64,000 nt of DNA from Girardinichthys multiradiatus (GCF_021462225.1 NC_061804.1:12096740-12160739), one strand, 5' to 3'. Counted from the stretch's first letter, positions 32,570 through 43,460 are shown. Translations and numbers: made by a program. Notes: generated by a model from the sequence alone, not told the origin.

Positions 32570-33890
32570 CAGATCAAAGACGGAAGGAACCCGGAACCCA
32601 GGAGCGATCCTCCGGACCATACCCCTCCTAGTCAACGAGATACTGATGTCCACGTCCCCGTCGTCGAGAGGCCACAATGCGGCGAACAGAGTAGACAGGG
32701 TGGCCCTGAAAGTACCGGGCGGGCGGAGGGCAGAGCGTGCTGGTCTGAACAGGTTTCAACTGAGAAACGTGAAAAACAGGGTGAACACGGAGACTAGGAG
32801 GCAGACGAAGGCGAACAGATGCAGGACCCATGAGAAAATCAATTACATAGGGTCCGATGAACCTGGGAGAGAGCTTTCTGGACAGGGACTTGATTGGAAT
32901 GTCCCGTGCGGCGAGCCAAACCTTCTGACCAGGGAGGTAACTAGGAGCAGGCAGTCTTCGACGGTCTGCATAGTGCTTGTTTCGGGCAGCTGTCTGGTGA
33001 AGCGCCCGGCTGGCGGCATTTCAAACCCGTTTACATCTCCTTATGTGGTGTTGTACAATAGGAACCGTGATGTCCTTCTCCTCCGACGGGAACAACGGAG
33101 GTTGGTATCCCAACAAAACCTCAAAAGGTGAATAACCGGTGGCTGAGGAGACATGAGAGTTGTGGGCGTATTCGATCCACCCCAAGTGGTCACTCCATTC
33201 AGCGGAGCAGGTGGACGTCACGCACCACAGGGCCACCTCCAACTTCTGGTTAAGGCGCTCCACCTGGCCGTTAGTTTGGGGATGATGACCGGACGTTAGC
33301 GCCACCTTCGCCCCTAGGGCTTCACAGAAATGTCTCCAGACACGGGAAGTAAACTGAGGGCGCCTGTCGGACAACAGGCAACAGGGGATGCCATGCAGGC
33401 GAAAAACATGTTTGACCATCAATTTAACAGTTTGGAGGGCCGATGGCAGCTTTCTGAGAGGAACCAGGTGGCAGGCCTTGGAGAATCGGTCAATAATGGT
33501 CTTAATGACAGTCATTCCGTGAAAACATGGTAGACCCATGACGAAGTCCAAGGCCACATGGGACCAGGGTTGACCAGGGATGCAGAGAGGTTGAAGTAAG
33601 CCTGCAGAGGGTCGATTAGAAGACTTACTTCTAGTGCATGTGGTGCAGGCCGTCACGTACTCCTTGACGTCTTTGTGAAGGGACGGCCACCAATAGCGTC
33701 TGGTGATTGCGGCAATAGTCCTACTGACACCAGGGTGAGCGAAGAACTTGGACGAATGAAACCAGCCAATCACTCTGGATCGCACTGATGCTGGAACATA
33801 GGTCCTTCCAGGAGGTCCAGTTCCTGGCCCAGGATCATCAGGGAGAGCTCGCCGCACCAAGTCCTCTATCTCCCAGGTTAAAGAGCCCAT
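32570..33890 (-). pseudogene. Gypsy B integrase with chromodomain, frameshift and stop
   Basis: From 33890 down: a zinc-binding region (HPGVSR ... CTTCTRSK), then the catalytic core with LDFVMGLP (Asp), LLSDRRPQF (Asp, with the normally invariant Gly of SDRG changed to Arg) and TNGQVERLNQ (Glu). The GYSPFEVLLGYQPPLFP block follows. A frameshift near 33030 precedes the C-terminal domain. [11 protein letters not shown] (about 32740-32780) leads into a chromodomain ([29 protein letters not shown]) near 32575-32700. A stop replaces the conserved Trp after YLVD. Chromodomains guide integration toward modified chromatin. Confidence 0.9.
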
Positions 33891-34288
33891 GGTACAGCTA
33901 GGCGGCAGGATAGACTCGGTATGTTTCTCTGTGTCTTCAGGTTCAAATTGGCGGGATAGAGCATCTGGTTTGATGTTCTTGGAACCTGGTCTAAAAGAAA
34001 TAGACAGATTAAATCGAGAAAAGAAAAGAGACCAACGTGATTGACGTGCATTGAGACGCTTAGCTGACTGATGTAGTATGACAGATTTTTATGGTCTGTC
34101 CAGACCAACACAGGATGTTCAGCGCCCTCCAGCCAATGCCTCCACTCCTCTAGGGCCAACTTAATGGCCAGCAACTCTCTGTCTCCAACCTGGTAGTTTC
34201 GTTCAGCAGGGGTCAATCGACAGGAGAAAAAGGCGCATGGATGAAGCCTTCCATCCTGATCAGAAATCTGGGAGAGCACCGCTCCCAC
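33878..34288 (-). pseudogene. Gypsy B RNase H, frameshifted
   Basis: Follows RT in another frame: [39 protein letters not shown] with the catalytic Glu, and [10 protein letters not shown] with Asp. A second shift then separates it from the PRTSNQ/LSRQF linker. Confidence 0.85.
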
Positions 34289-35547
34289 CCAATATCCGAG
34301 GCATCTACTTCCAGGGTAAACTGTTTCGTAGAATCTGGATGGATCAGAACAGGAGCTTGGGAGAACAGTCTTTTCAGCCGGGTGAAGGCGCTCTCAGCCT
34401 CCGAACCCCAGCTGAAGGTCGTCTTTGTGGAAGTTAGCGCATTCAATGGGGCCGCCACCTGGCTGTAATTCCTAATAAATCTTCGGTAGAAGTTGGCGAA
34501 CCCCAAGAACTGCTGCAACTTCTTCCTCGAATCAGGTACTGGCCAGTCCATTACTGCTCGGACCTTTCCTGGGTCAGCACGAACCTGTCCCTCCTCCAGA
34601 ACAAAACCCAGGAAACTGATGGTTGACTGATGGAAGTCGCACTTTTCCATCTTAACAAACAGTCTGTTTTCAAGGAGACGCTGTAGAACCTGTCTCACAT
34701 GGTGGCGGTGTTCCTCTAGACTCCTGGAAAAAATGTAAATATCGTCCAGGTACACAAATACAAAAATATTCAAAAAATCTCTCAACACGTCGTTGACGAG
34801 AGCTTGAAAAACTGCTGGGGCATTACTTAGGCCAAAAGGCATCACCAAGTACTCGAAATGCCCCTGAGGAGTCTTAAATGCTGTCTTCCACTTGTCTCCC
34901 TGGCGGATTCTGACTAAGTGGTAGGCATGTCTGAGGTCCAGCTTAGAGAAAACAGTGCCATGTACAGGCTCAAACGCAGGAGCTAGAAGAGGAAGAGGAT
35001 ATTTGTTTTTAATAGTAATTGCGTTCAAACCCCTGTAATCTATACAAGGGCGTAAACCTCCATCTTTTTTCCCCACAAAGAGGAAACCTGCCCCTAAAGG
35101 AGACGAAGAGGGACAAATAACCCCAGCAGCTAAAGACTCAGCAATATATTTTTCCATTACTTTTCTTTCCGGCCCGGAGATGCTGTAGAGTCGGCTGGAG
35201 GGTAAAGGGGCACCAGGAAGAAGATTAATGGCACTGTCGTATGGTCAATGAGGCGGTAGAGACAGGGCCCGAGACTTGCTAAAGACCATCTTAAGATCAT
35301 GATACTCGGGGGGAACTCTGGTTAACTCTGAGAGTTCCTCCTCCATACCTTCCTCACCAGGGGTTGTAGGACAGATGGCTGACTGTAAACATGAATTGAG
35401 ACATCCCTCAGACCACGCTTCTACCCGTAATTCTGCCCAATTTATGTGGGGATTATGGCGCTGGAGCCAGGGAAAACCAAGTACTGACGTACTCTGAGCT
35501 ATGGGAAAAACAAAAAATGATACCACTTCTTGGTGATTACCGGACAA
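34213..35547 (-). pseudogene. Gypsy B reverse transcriptase
   Basis: A linker FPWLQRHNPHINWAELRVE at about 35430-35490 comes first, with a frameshift at about 35246. The RT is complete (34213-35157): [36 protein letters not shown] (Asp), [35 protein letters not shown] (catalytic LDD), then the connection domain ([16 protein letters not shown]). A one-base loss near 34230 at VDASDIG throws the frame off before RNase H. The polymerase itself is uninterrupted for 314 codons, the longest RT frame in the window. Confidence 0.92.
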
Positions 35548-36704
35548 AACAGTGTTTGATGGGTGATCTCATGAAGAGATAAACCATCCAAGGCCAAAGC
35601 CTGACGTGGCTGGGTCAATCTTTCTGTGGAAATCCCTTTCTTTGAAACAAAATCAATTAAGTTCAGATCACAACCTGAGTCAACTAGGGCAGATAAAACC
35701 TCAGAGTGATGGTTAACAAACAAAGTAGCCGGTAACGTGAAGCGTGGGGTCTTACTACTGGAGGATCGGTCCGTCGGTTGCCCCATCACAGCCGACGGAC
35801 CCGCCCTTTTGGCCGAACCGGACAACCGGAAATTCAATGATCGGAAGCACCACAATAGAAGCACTGGTTTGCTGATTTGAGGCCCTAATGACACTGGTAA
35901 CGGGGACGGAGGAAACGGAGAGGTTCGCTCCAACGCTCTCTCGGAGCGATTCCTCCTCCTTTCCCGTAGGCGAGAATCAATGCGGATAGCTAAATCAATG
36001 TACTTATCTAATTCTTCTGGTTCATCTACAAGGACTAGTTTGTCCTTTATGGGCTCATTCAAAGACTGGAAAAACGCCGCGTTTAAAGCGCTTGCGTTCC
36101 AGCCTGAGGATACAGCTAATGTATGAAAATCGATAGAAAAGTCAGCTAAAGGACGATTCTGCTGTTTCAACGCCCACAATTTGCGGGCAATACAGGACTG
36201 ATCTAAAGCTATATCAAACGTCTGTTTAAACTCCTTAATGAAATCCTCATATGACAACCCGAAACCAGTGCAGTTGGAAAACCTTGCCTCCGCCCATCGG
36301 AGCGCCCTTCCAGTTAACAAACTCAAAACATAAGAAATCTTACCCTCATCATGCGAAAAAGTTCGAGGTGACCGGTTAAACACCAACCTACACTGAAGTA
36401 AAAAACCACGACATCCACCCATCTCTCCGGAAAACCTCTCAGGATGAGGAGAAGAAACATCTCGAAAAGGTGGTCGATGTTGGGCCTCCAGTGGCTCAGC
36501 AGCACCCCCAATGGGTGCGGCAGACTCAGAACTACAAGCACCTTGAAACAGTGATGCCAAATGCTCCAGCTGCTGGTTTGTTTGCAGCTGTCTATCTAGG
36601 AGGGTTTGGAGAGTAGAACTGTGCGTATGAATTTGCTGACTATGTTCAGCTAAAGTTCTCTGAAGGTTCTCCGCTGGGTTAGGCTGGCCTGAGTGTTCTG
36701 TCAT
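35499..36704 (-). pseudogene. Gypsy B gag and protease region
   Basis: The start ATG at 36702-36704 overlaps the last bases of the 5' LTR (CATGACA). Gag has an N-terminal helical segment ([20 protein letters not shown]) and a core ([20 protein letters not shown]) that ends [15 protein letters not shown]. The zinc knuckle (CFYCGASDH...C) is present near 35830-35870 only in another frame and has a stop, so two shifts have altered gag's end. The protease has [13 protein letters not shown] (DSG active site) at about 35660-35700. Confidence 0.85.
36687..36697 (-). promoter_or_regulatory. Putative self-primer binding site of Gypsy B
   Basis: On the minus strand AACACTCAGGC begins two bases after the 5' LTR end. 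It is exactly complementary to GCCTGAGTGTT inside the LTR (37141-37151 on the plus strand reads AACACTCAGGC). That LTR site lies about 28 bases after a TATA-like motif, that is, at the expected RNA 5' end. Confidence 0.7.
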
Positions 36705-37295
36705 GATTTTTACAGCCGACTTAACCCACATGCAGAGACTCTCAGAGAACTTTGTAAAAGGAATAAGTTTTTATTGAAAGATGATCAGGAACAACAGGAG
36801 CGACGAGTCTAATCTTCCTTACTGTGAAAACACAAAGAGAAAAGATAAATAGCTGAACCTCCGAAACATGAACCAACATAAACGTATCTTACTGGACATT
36901 CCGGAATAACCCGCCAGGGAGAGAATAAATGTCAGGAAAGGAGTTCGGCTTGCCATGCACAGACTAGATCAGGAAGTAGCCTTAGCCACTACGGAGGACT
37001 GGAACAGATCAGGTAGGATTCACACCTGGAACAGGTAACAAAGCAAGTTAGAGTTCGCAACAACAGATCCTTCAAAAGATATCCATGGTAAAAATCATGC
37101 AATGATTTCAGAGCTGGCCAGAAATTACCACGGAGGCAAAAACACTCAGGCGCCAAGGTGTTGGCAACCTTCCTCTATATGCGTCCGAGCTGATGAGTAG
37201 ATGCACAACACCTGTCGCCTCAGGTACACTCCTACTGGTGGCACCTAGTGTCGAAAAGGTGTAAGTTGCAGGCAGCAGAACTCCAAATCCTGACA
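36699..37295 (-). repeat. 5' LTR of Gypsy B
   Basis: 597 bp, TGTCAGGATT...ATCATGACA on the minus strand. It contains the promoter (GCATATAGAGG on the minus strand, 37171-37181) and the self-primer sequence. Confidence 0.93.
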
Positions 37296-37306
37296 GATAG
37301 ATAGAT

Positions 37307-38053
37307 CTGTGTTATATAAACCTCATTCTTCATCCTTCCAATGTCTGTCTTAAAATTCTGAAGTAGTAATTTGAATTGTATACTGTTTACATATTCATTG
37401 TGTGTTATGAATCAGATTTTCTTTATGCGTGTATTTTCTTATTCATTTGCTTTTTGCTGCAAAAAAATTTTACTTTTTTTCACCTTAAACTGCAGCCAAA
37501 ATATTGTACCAAGAACATTTTTACAACTACTCAGTTCTGTTCATTATGTTTATATTAATTTCCATGATCAAAATCAAGAAATATGTAAAAACAAAAATGA
37601 AAAACCAAACCCTCTTGCCGGCCGGTAATCTAGCTAAAAGATGTCAAAGAATGATGATGCTACATTTGCAACAACAAACCCAGGCTCATTGTGGGACATA
37701 ATGTCAACCCAAGACTAAAGTGTTGATAGCAAAGCCCGCAGGTCTTCATTTGAGTTCAAAAAGTGAAGATTTACATAGAGATTAATCCAGTGAGAAGAAA
37801 GAGGTGAAGAAAATGCTGTCTTAAAGCTAACAAACTGGCACCTACCAATGGTTTAAAATTATCTTTGTGGTGAGCTCGGTATGCATGCAGTTCAACTATT
37901 TGTGACTTAATTTTTAAGTGGAAAACCACAATTCTGGCAGCATGTATGCAGATGTTTTCATTTCTGCTCCAGTTCTGACCAGTATTGTTACTCTGATACA
38001 TTGGCATCCGCACTCCCATTTCTACTAAACACTGTGTCACCAAACTGTTCATC
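37307..38053. other. Non-coding
   Basis: AT-rich; no gene or repeat recognised. Confidence 0.45.
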
Positions 38054-38340
38054 CATTCCCTGCTATATCCGCTTTTTCATGCAGGGTCATGGGGGCTGCT
38101 GGTGCCTATCACAAGCGGTCATTGGGCAAAAGACTGGGTACACCCTGGAGAGATTTCCAGTTCATCACAGAGACACACAGACTCAGACCTAAGGGCAATT
38201 TAGAGAGACCAGTTAGCCTCAGTCATGTGTTTAGGCTGTGGGAGGAAGGCAGAGTACCTGGAGGTGCATGGGGAGAACATGGTAATACCACGCAGAAAGA
38301 CCACAGACCAGGGTGTGCTTCAAGGCAACAGTGCACAGTA
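38054..38340 (-). mobile_element. tRNA-derived SINE-like repeat, minus strand
   Basis: Contains CACAAGCGGTCATTGGGC, GGGTACACCCTGGAGAG, GGGCAATTTAGAGAGACCAG and GGCTGTGGGAGGAAGGC, the minus-strand body of the repeat at 24805-25115. The tRNA-like head at the right (AGACCAGGGTGTGCTTCAAG) is eroded and the B box is lost. Confidence 0.65.
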
Positions 38341-38600
38341 AACATATTCCTTTTTTTGTCATGAAAATCTTTTAATCAAAAATAAATTTAAAAAAAAGGT
38401 AATCAATTTTAGAATTGCATCCCTTAAAGTGGTAGCAGGCTGGAGTGGCTCTTTTACTTTTCATTCTGATTAATACTTTTTAAGAACTCCCCCTGTGGTG
38501 GATAAAAATAAATTTGTTTTGGATTATCCTCTCCAGTATCGGATGCTCTGCAGCTGGAAGGATTTTTGCCAATACTTTTTTTACTTTTGGACATTTGTTA
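38341..38600. other. Non-coding spacer before the DIRS/Ngaro-type element
   Basis: A poly-A/T-rich stretch; nothing recognised. Confidence 0.4.
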
Positions 38601-38778
38601 TGGAATTTAAACGAAAATTCAACATGGAAGATTCACCACCCCTGCCACGTCCAATCACTCCTCACTGGCTGCTCCAATCAACGGCAGGTCCGCACTCCTC
38701 CTCAGCCAATCATCTCCCAGGGCATCACTTTTAAAGACCTTCAGCATGGAAGACACTGCTCTTCTGCTGAGCTTCGAC
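38601..38778 (+). repeat. A1 repeat of DIRS/Ngaro-type element
   Basis: 178 bp from TGGAATTTAAACGAAAATTC to GAGCTTCGAC, matching A2 at 43033-43210 with about a dozen differences. It includes the possible gag ATG at 38747 (MEDTALLLSFDDQLRN). Confidence 0.85.
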
Positions 38779-39309
38779 GATCAGCTGCGAAATGTCCGAC
38801 TAGTTTCTGGCGACTTGGCAGTTCCTCGTACTGTTTGTGACGAATCCCGACCTCCTTCCTCCTCCTCCGCTTGTCTGACTGGCCTCCTGCCTAATGGCCC
38901 CTTTTCCCCTCGTCTCAGCTAAGGCATGTGGAAAGTAGATGGATTGGAACTCTTCCAATCCATCTACTAAGTGTTGCTGAAGTCGCCCTGCCTTCACCGC
39001 GGCTCCCGCCGCTGCGTCACCCGGCCTGGCTTCTCCAGTGGTTCTCCTCCGATCTTGTCTAATCCGATCTTCCCGCTCCTCAGGCTCCGACGTCTTCTTC
39101 TACTCTGGTCATCCCACCATCTTCCCTGCTTCATTCATCTCGTCCATGGATTCTCTCCAGAGTTTCATATCTTCTTTACTCAGCTCCTCCGGGAGTTCAC
39201 CTCCAATTCTGCCACGTCAGCATTTCCTCCGCATCGACAACGTTCAACTCGCTCCTGGCTCCTCCCACTGACATTCACCATGGCAACATTCGTCCTGGCT
39301 CGTCTCTAA
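38747..39309 (+). pseudogene. Gag-like region of DIRS/Ngaro-type element
   Basis: The frame from 38747 opens MEDTALLLSFDDQLRN..., is cut by a stop near 38921 (after PRLS), and continues in other frames through Ser/Pro/Leu-rich sequence to 39309. Its position just inside A1 is where Ngaro-type elements encode gag. No domain can be recognised, so the assignment is by position only. Confidence 0.45.
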
Positions 39310-40700
39310 GGGTGAGATGTATCACTCCTTTCTCTTTCTGAACTGTTTCCTCATTCATTTGCCGTTTAAGCGCGCTGTGTTTCCACTCCTCTTTTACATT
39401 AAGGTAGATCATGTACTTCCATACATTCTAACATCTCACTCAGGCGCCGCTCCAAATCCTGCAGGGCAGCTCATTCATCTGGTTTCTCTTATTTACTATC
39501 TACGGAGGTTGATCACTGTTTCACTTTACCTGACGGCTTTAACGCTGTGTTTAAATTATCTACTCCCCACCTTTCTAAGAATCCCTTTTGGCGAGCTTTC
39601 GGCCACCTTTAAGCATTTCAGAGACGTCTTCTGCTCTGTAATCTGAGTGTAGAATAAGTGTGAAACTTATTCATCTCTCATTGTCGACCTTCTTTTCAAA
39701 CATGGCTTCCAGATTTTTGTTTTCATATCACAAATCCTTCTCTGCTAAAGCTGCGTCTAAACTCGCTCAATCAGGAACTGCCTAGACTGGTTTATTCTCG
39801 CCACTGAATTTTGTCATGACGTAAGCTACCTCTGATTCCTGCGGTCGTTTGCCTCGTTTCAGTTCTTTACGGTCCATACCAATTCAGTTAAAAATGATGG
39901 TCTCTCAATCGGATGGTTCTCAATCCCCTCGTTGTCAGAGCCTTGCATGTGAACACATCATTGTAGCTAAAAAATATACAGAACGTGAATACCTTCAGTA
40001 ACTCTATCAATATGCTGCTTTAAATCTTTTGCTTTATTATTTACCATGAATTTTACCTTAAATATTCACAACCCCCGTTTATCCTTGACAGTCTTTCCCT
40101 TGAGTGCTTTTACCACATATATTTATTAATTTGTAACAATCGCCTTCTATATTTTTTCCATACAATAAATTAAATGCAATGCAAATTATTTTAACCGTCT
40201 GCGACCTTACTTGGCTTATTATATTAAAACTAGTAAACCTTCGTATTAGCTCTCTCTACCGGGGGGATGTACTTTTAAAAGCAACCTGTTTGCTCCATAG
40301 AACATCTAAATATTCATTTACGCATTTGAACATTTATACCAACTTTCTTTCTTTATTAATCAGGCGCTAAGGAACCATTTACTTTTTAATATACATCTTA
40401 TGTATATTTTATCAAATCTAATCGTGGTGCACACTTTCTTTTTGCATATCGGGTCGGCGCTGCGTTGTTCAGTTTGAGTCAACTGATTTACAGCACCTTC
40501 CTGGTTTAAGTGTTTTCAAATTTGAGCATTAACTGCATTACTGCCGCAGCAAAATAACAAACTCTTACTAAACAATCCATGTACTGTCAATATTAGTAAG
40601 TTCATTTAATGGACGTAGTTCTTACCTCCAGCGAATCCTGGCTGGCCGTAACTCATAACTCCATCATTTCTGCCAGGCATGTTCCAAGTTTCTAATCCAT
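39310..40700 (+). other. Decayed interior of DIRS/Ngaro-type element
   Basis: No domain recognised. The RT N-terminal part expected here is not visible and may be deleted or too diverged. Confidence 0.4.
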
Positions 40701-40710
40701 TCCTCATACC

Positions 40711-41089
40711 TTGTCTCATTTTAACTTTTCAGGTCTTCTGCCGTCTCTGTCCATCAGCCTACTTTTACCCTACTCTGATTATTCCTCTCTCCTTCCTCTT
40801 TCGCAATTTGCCAAACACTGCTGTTTCTCAGATCTAGCTCTTTCTACTTTCAAACCTTATTTCTTCGCCTGGCAAACTTTGAGAAATTTTGAGCATTGGT
40901 TTACATTCAGTCCTAGCTTCATCATTCATTGCTTGAACTTCATTGTTTTAAGCCCCCCTACATCTGCAGCTCTTTTAGCAGGCATCAATTTTCATTGAAA
41001 GATCATCTTTCTGAGCCACTCCGAGCCTTTTCTCTCATTACGCATTAACTTCTCCTCAAATACATCTCAAAACATTGTATACCGCAATG
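40711..41089 (+). pseudogene. First (extra) recombinase N-terminal segment
   Basis: Reads LALSTFKPYFFAWQTLRNFE and TSAALLAGINFH followed by a stop. These correspond to the N-terminal DNA-binding part of DIRS/Ngaro recombinases (LA.ST...Y..AW..F...F). The stretch 40977-41070 aligns with 41757-41860 by eye (TTAGCAGGCATCAATTTTCA versus TTAGCCGGCATTAACTTCTC). This segment lies before the RNase H, which is out of the normal order. Confidence 0.6.
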
Positions 41090-41510
41090 CGCATAATTCA
41101 CCAGGTTATTTCTTGCCTTCTGAATCTGGTTAATTATGTCCCCTTTCTGCTAGATTTGGTTTCTTTAGACGAGTTTGTTGCTCTGACCTGTTTTTCTGGT
41201 CCACTGTTCTGCAGAACCGGAATGGTATATCTTTCCTTTATGATCATGTCGTCACGTCAGCAGACTCCATTCGGTTTTGCACGGACGTAGCTTCGTCTGT
41301 GGGTTTTGGGGATTTCTTCAGGGTCCATGGTTCGCTGCCATCTGCCCACTTTCTTTCCCCAATCCGAACCGTCAGCCTTTATGAGATAATCTCCATCTCT
41401 ATTGCATGCTGTGCCTGGGGCAACTAATGGAAGGAACACATGGCCGCTTTATGCGACAATGCAGCCGTAGTCGAAGTAATAAAGGCCGCTCCTCTTCTAA
41501 GTCAATCATG
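41090..41510 (+). pseudogene. DIRS/Ngaro-type RT C terminus and RNase H
   Basis: Pieces LLDLVSLDEFVALT and NGISFLYDHVVTSADSIR (RT thumb/connection) precede RFCTDVASSVGFGDFF, SLYEIISISIACCAWGN and ALCDNAAVVEVIKAAPLLSQ. These are the RNase H motifs of DIRS-group elements, with Asp, Glu and Asp catalytic positions. A stop follows AWGN. Confidence 0.72.
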
Positions 41511-41559
41511 CCAGATACCACCTTGAAGACCTGATACTCGACTAATTCATCCCTCATTC

Positions 41560-42372
41560 CTCTATTCTAGTCAGCTAATTATTATTGTAATTCAGGCTTG
41601 GCTCCCTCTGCTCAAGTCTGATTCCTTCACTTAGCAAACTTTTTCAAACTTTTGCATCGCTCGTAATACTCCTCTTTATCCCGTTTGCATTCCTACCTTC
41701 TTTGCTTTTATTACTTATTGCTTCGATGTCCGGCATCTCAAACTCCCTTACTTTAAGAGTTCATTAGCCGGCATTAACTTCTCTTCTAAGGGCCACTTTT
41801 TGAACCCATTCTAAGCCTTTTCTCAAATCATTCCATCAAACTTTTACTCTAAGGTCTATAAAATCATAGCATTCCTGAGCCAGATCCCAGGAGACTTATC
41901 ATTCCTCCCATCTTAAAAGTTCTCCTAGTGCTCCGTTCAGGCCCTTCTTCATCTCACTTAAAATTTCTTCTTTCCATCGCCTGGCTTTTAGCTTTTATAG
42001 CTTCCTTAGAGTAGGGGGATTTACTACCCCATCAAGCTCATCCGATTCTGCTAGAGTCCTAACTACTCCTCATCCAAAGTTGTATCCCGATTATTTTAAA
42101 TTTATCTTAAACATTCTAAAAGAAAGGTCCTTGCTTTTAGATTCATTGCTCGTTTTAACGGTCCATCCTGCCCTTTTCATGTCATGCTAAATTCGCCATC
42201 AAACAGCACAAACTCATTTCGAATCGGGGCGGTCACTTCAGCTGCCTCACCAGGAGTTTCGATTTCTTCACTCCAACAACTCGGCCGCTGGTCTTCTCAG
42301 CATTCTCTTCGTGTTTCTGTCCTGACCTCCAATCTGTCTAATCCACTCAATAATTTATCAGTTCTTAGGTAA
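41560..42372 (+). pseudogene. DIRS/Ngaro-type tyrosine recombinase
   Basis: An N-terminal part near 41590-41860 is followed by KISSFHRLAFSFYSFLRVG and FTTPSSSSD (the FYGFLR.GE-type box with the first catalytic Arg, about 41960-42040). The C-terminal box is TNSFRIGAVTSAASPGVSIS then LQQLGRWSSQ at 42208-42300. In the HxxR motif the His is Asn, and the final Tyr-bearing segment is not clear. Numerous stops and shifts occur. This enzyme replaces the integrase used by LTR elements. Confidence 0.75.
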
Positions 42373-42902
42373 GAAATCTCGCAATTACTGGTGGTGGTCG
42401 GCCTTATCCAATCCTTTCCTCTAGCTAGCTAGATCAATTATTAATCTTCCTCCTCTATTCCTGGTTCTCTTATTTAACCACTTTAAATTTGCATATTTTA
42501 TTCTCCTATTTATTCATGTACCATGTTTTTAGATAGTTTTATTCTAGTTTTCTCTCTTTCATATGCACCTGGATCTCTGCCACTGGCAGGCAATTCCAAC
42601 CAGCCTCGTAATGCTCCTCATTCAGCCTCTTCAGGCTCATCACTATCTACGCCATTGGCAGGCGTTTACAAACATGCCTTGGCAAGCATCTCAATCCTAA
42701 GCCTTGTCAGGTATTCATTTAACCACCTTGACACTGCCAGGTGCAGCACATCTTCACCCGACCTGGCATCGGCCATCCACGCATCATCAGTCTTAACTCA
42801 GGGTAAGCCCATTCGAGACTAATCATTATAAATTATGGTCTGTGCTCATCTCAGATAATCAATAACTAATCTCCTTCAGTTTAGCCTCAGCCTGGCCCCT
42901 TT
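42373..42902 (+). other. DIRS/Ngaro-type element, region between recombinase and B1
   Basis: Contains small repeats of a CCTGGC...GGCAGG type (about 42570-42770: CTGGCAGG/TTGGCAGG/TGCCAGG). No gene recognised. Confidence 0.4.
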
Positions 42903-43032
42903 TGGGGAAAGACGTACCTAATCATAATCCTAAGATGTTTATTCAAACCTACTTCATCATCAGCGTTTACGTCTCCCTCAGGGGTCCGAGCGCCAAATAA
43001 ATAATCTTTATGTGAGTCTTTCCAGGTTGAAA
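42903..43032 (+). repeat. B1 repeat of DIRS/Ngaro-type element
   Basis: Matches the second half of B2 (AAGACGTACCTAATCATAAT, TTTATTCAAACCTACTTC, GGGGTCC, GTGAGTCTTTCCAGGTTGAA). It lacks about 45 bp present in B2 after AATAATCTTT. Confidence 0.83.
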
Positions 43033-43210
43033 TGGAGTTTAAACAAAAATTCAACATGGAAGACTCACCACCCCCGCCACGTCCAATCACTCCTCACTGG
43101 CTGCTCCAATCAACGGCAGGTCCACACTCCTCCTTAGCCAATCATCTCCCAGAGCCTCACTTTTAAAGACCCTCTGCATGGAAAACACCGCTCTTCTGCT
43201 GTGCTTCGAC
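43033..43210 (+). repeat. A2 repeat of DIRS/Ngaro-type element
   Basis: 178 bp, near copy of A1, directly joined to B1 on its left and B2 on its right. Confidence 0.85.
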
Positions 43211-43460
43211 CCTCCTCCACCCCTTCTCCACCATGGGCTCCCAACTCCTTCCATACCAAGGCTTACACCAGCACCAGGATCGGATCCCAGGGGGAAGACG
43301 TATCTAATCATAATCCTAAGATGTTTATTCAAACCTACTTCATCCTCAGCGTTTACGTCTCCCTCAGGGGTCCAAGTGCCAAAGAAATAATCTTTCATTA
43401 ATAAATTCTTTAACCGTCTTCTTGTTGTTTCTCCGTTATGTGAGTCTTTCCAGGTTGAAA
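43211..43460 (+). repeat. B2 repeat of DIRS/Ngaro-type element
   Basis: Ends GTGAGTCTTTCCAGGTTGAAA at 43440-43460, with the same terminus as B1. It includes AATAAA at about 43400 as a possible poly-A signal. Confidence 0.82.

Larger units (their letters stand above)
38601..43460 (+). mobile_element. DIRS/Ngaro-type tyrosine-recombinase retrotransposon
   Basis: About 4.86 kb with the split direct repeat layout of Ngaro-type elements: A1 (38601-38778) at the left; B1 (42903-43032), A2 (43033-43210) and B2 (43211-43460) at the right. Inside are a gag-like start, RT/RNase H remnants and a tyrosine recombinase, but no integrase and no protease. No target duplication was seen, as expected for this class. 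All genes are badly decayed. In these elements a free circle is thought to be the integration intermediate, joined by the recombinase. Confidence 0.82.

Noticed and set aside
38601..43460. A Gypsy or retrovirus with ordinary LTRs
   Set aside because: The repeats are split and reordered (A1, B1-A2-B2), there is no integrase, and recombinase and DIRS-type RNase H motifs are present.
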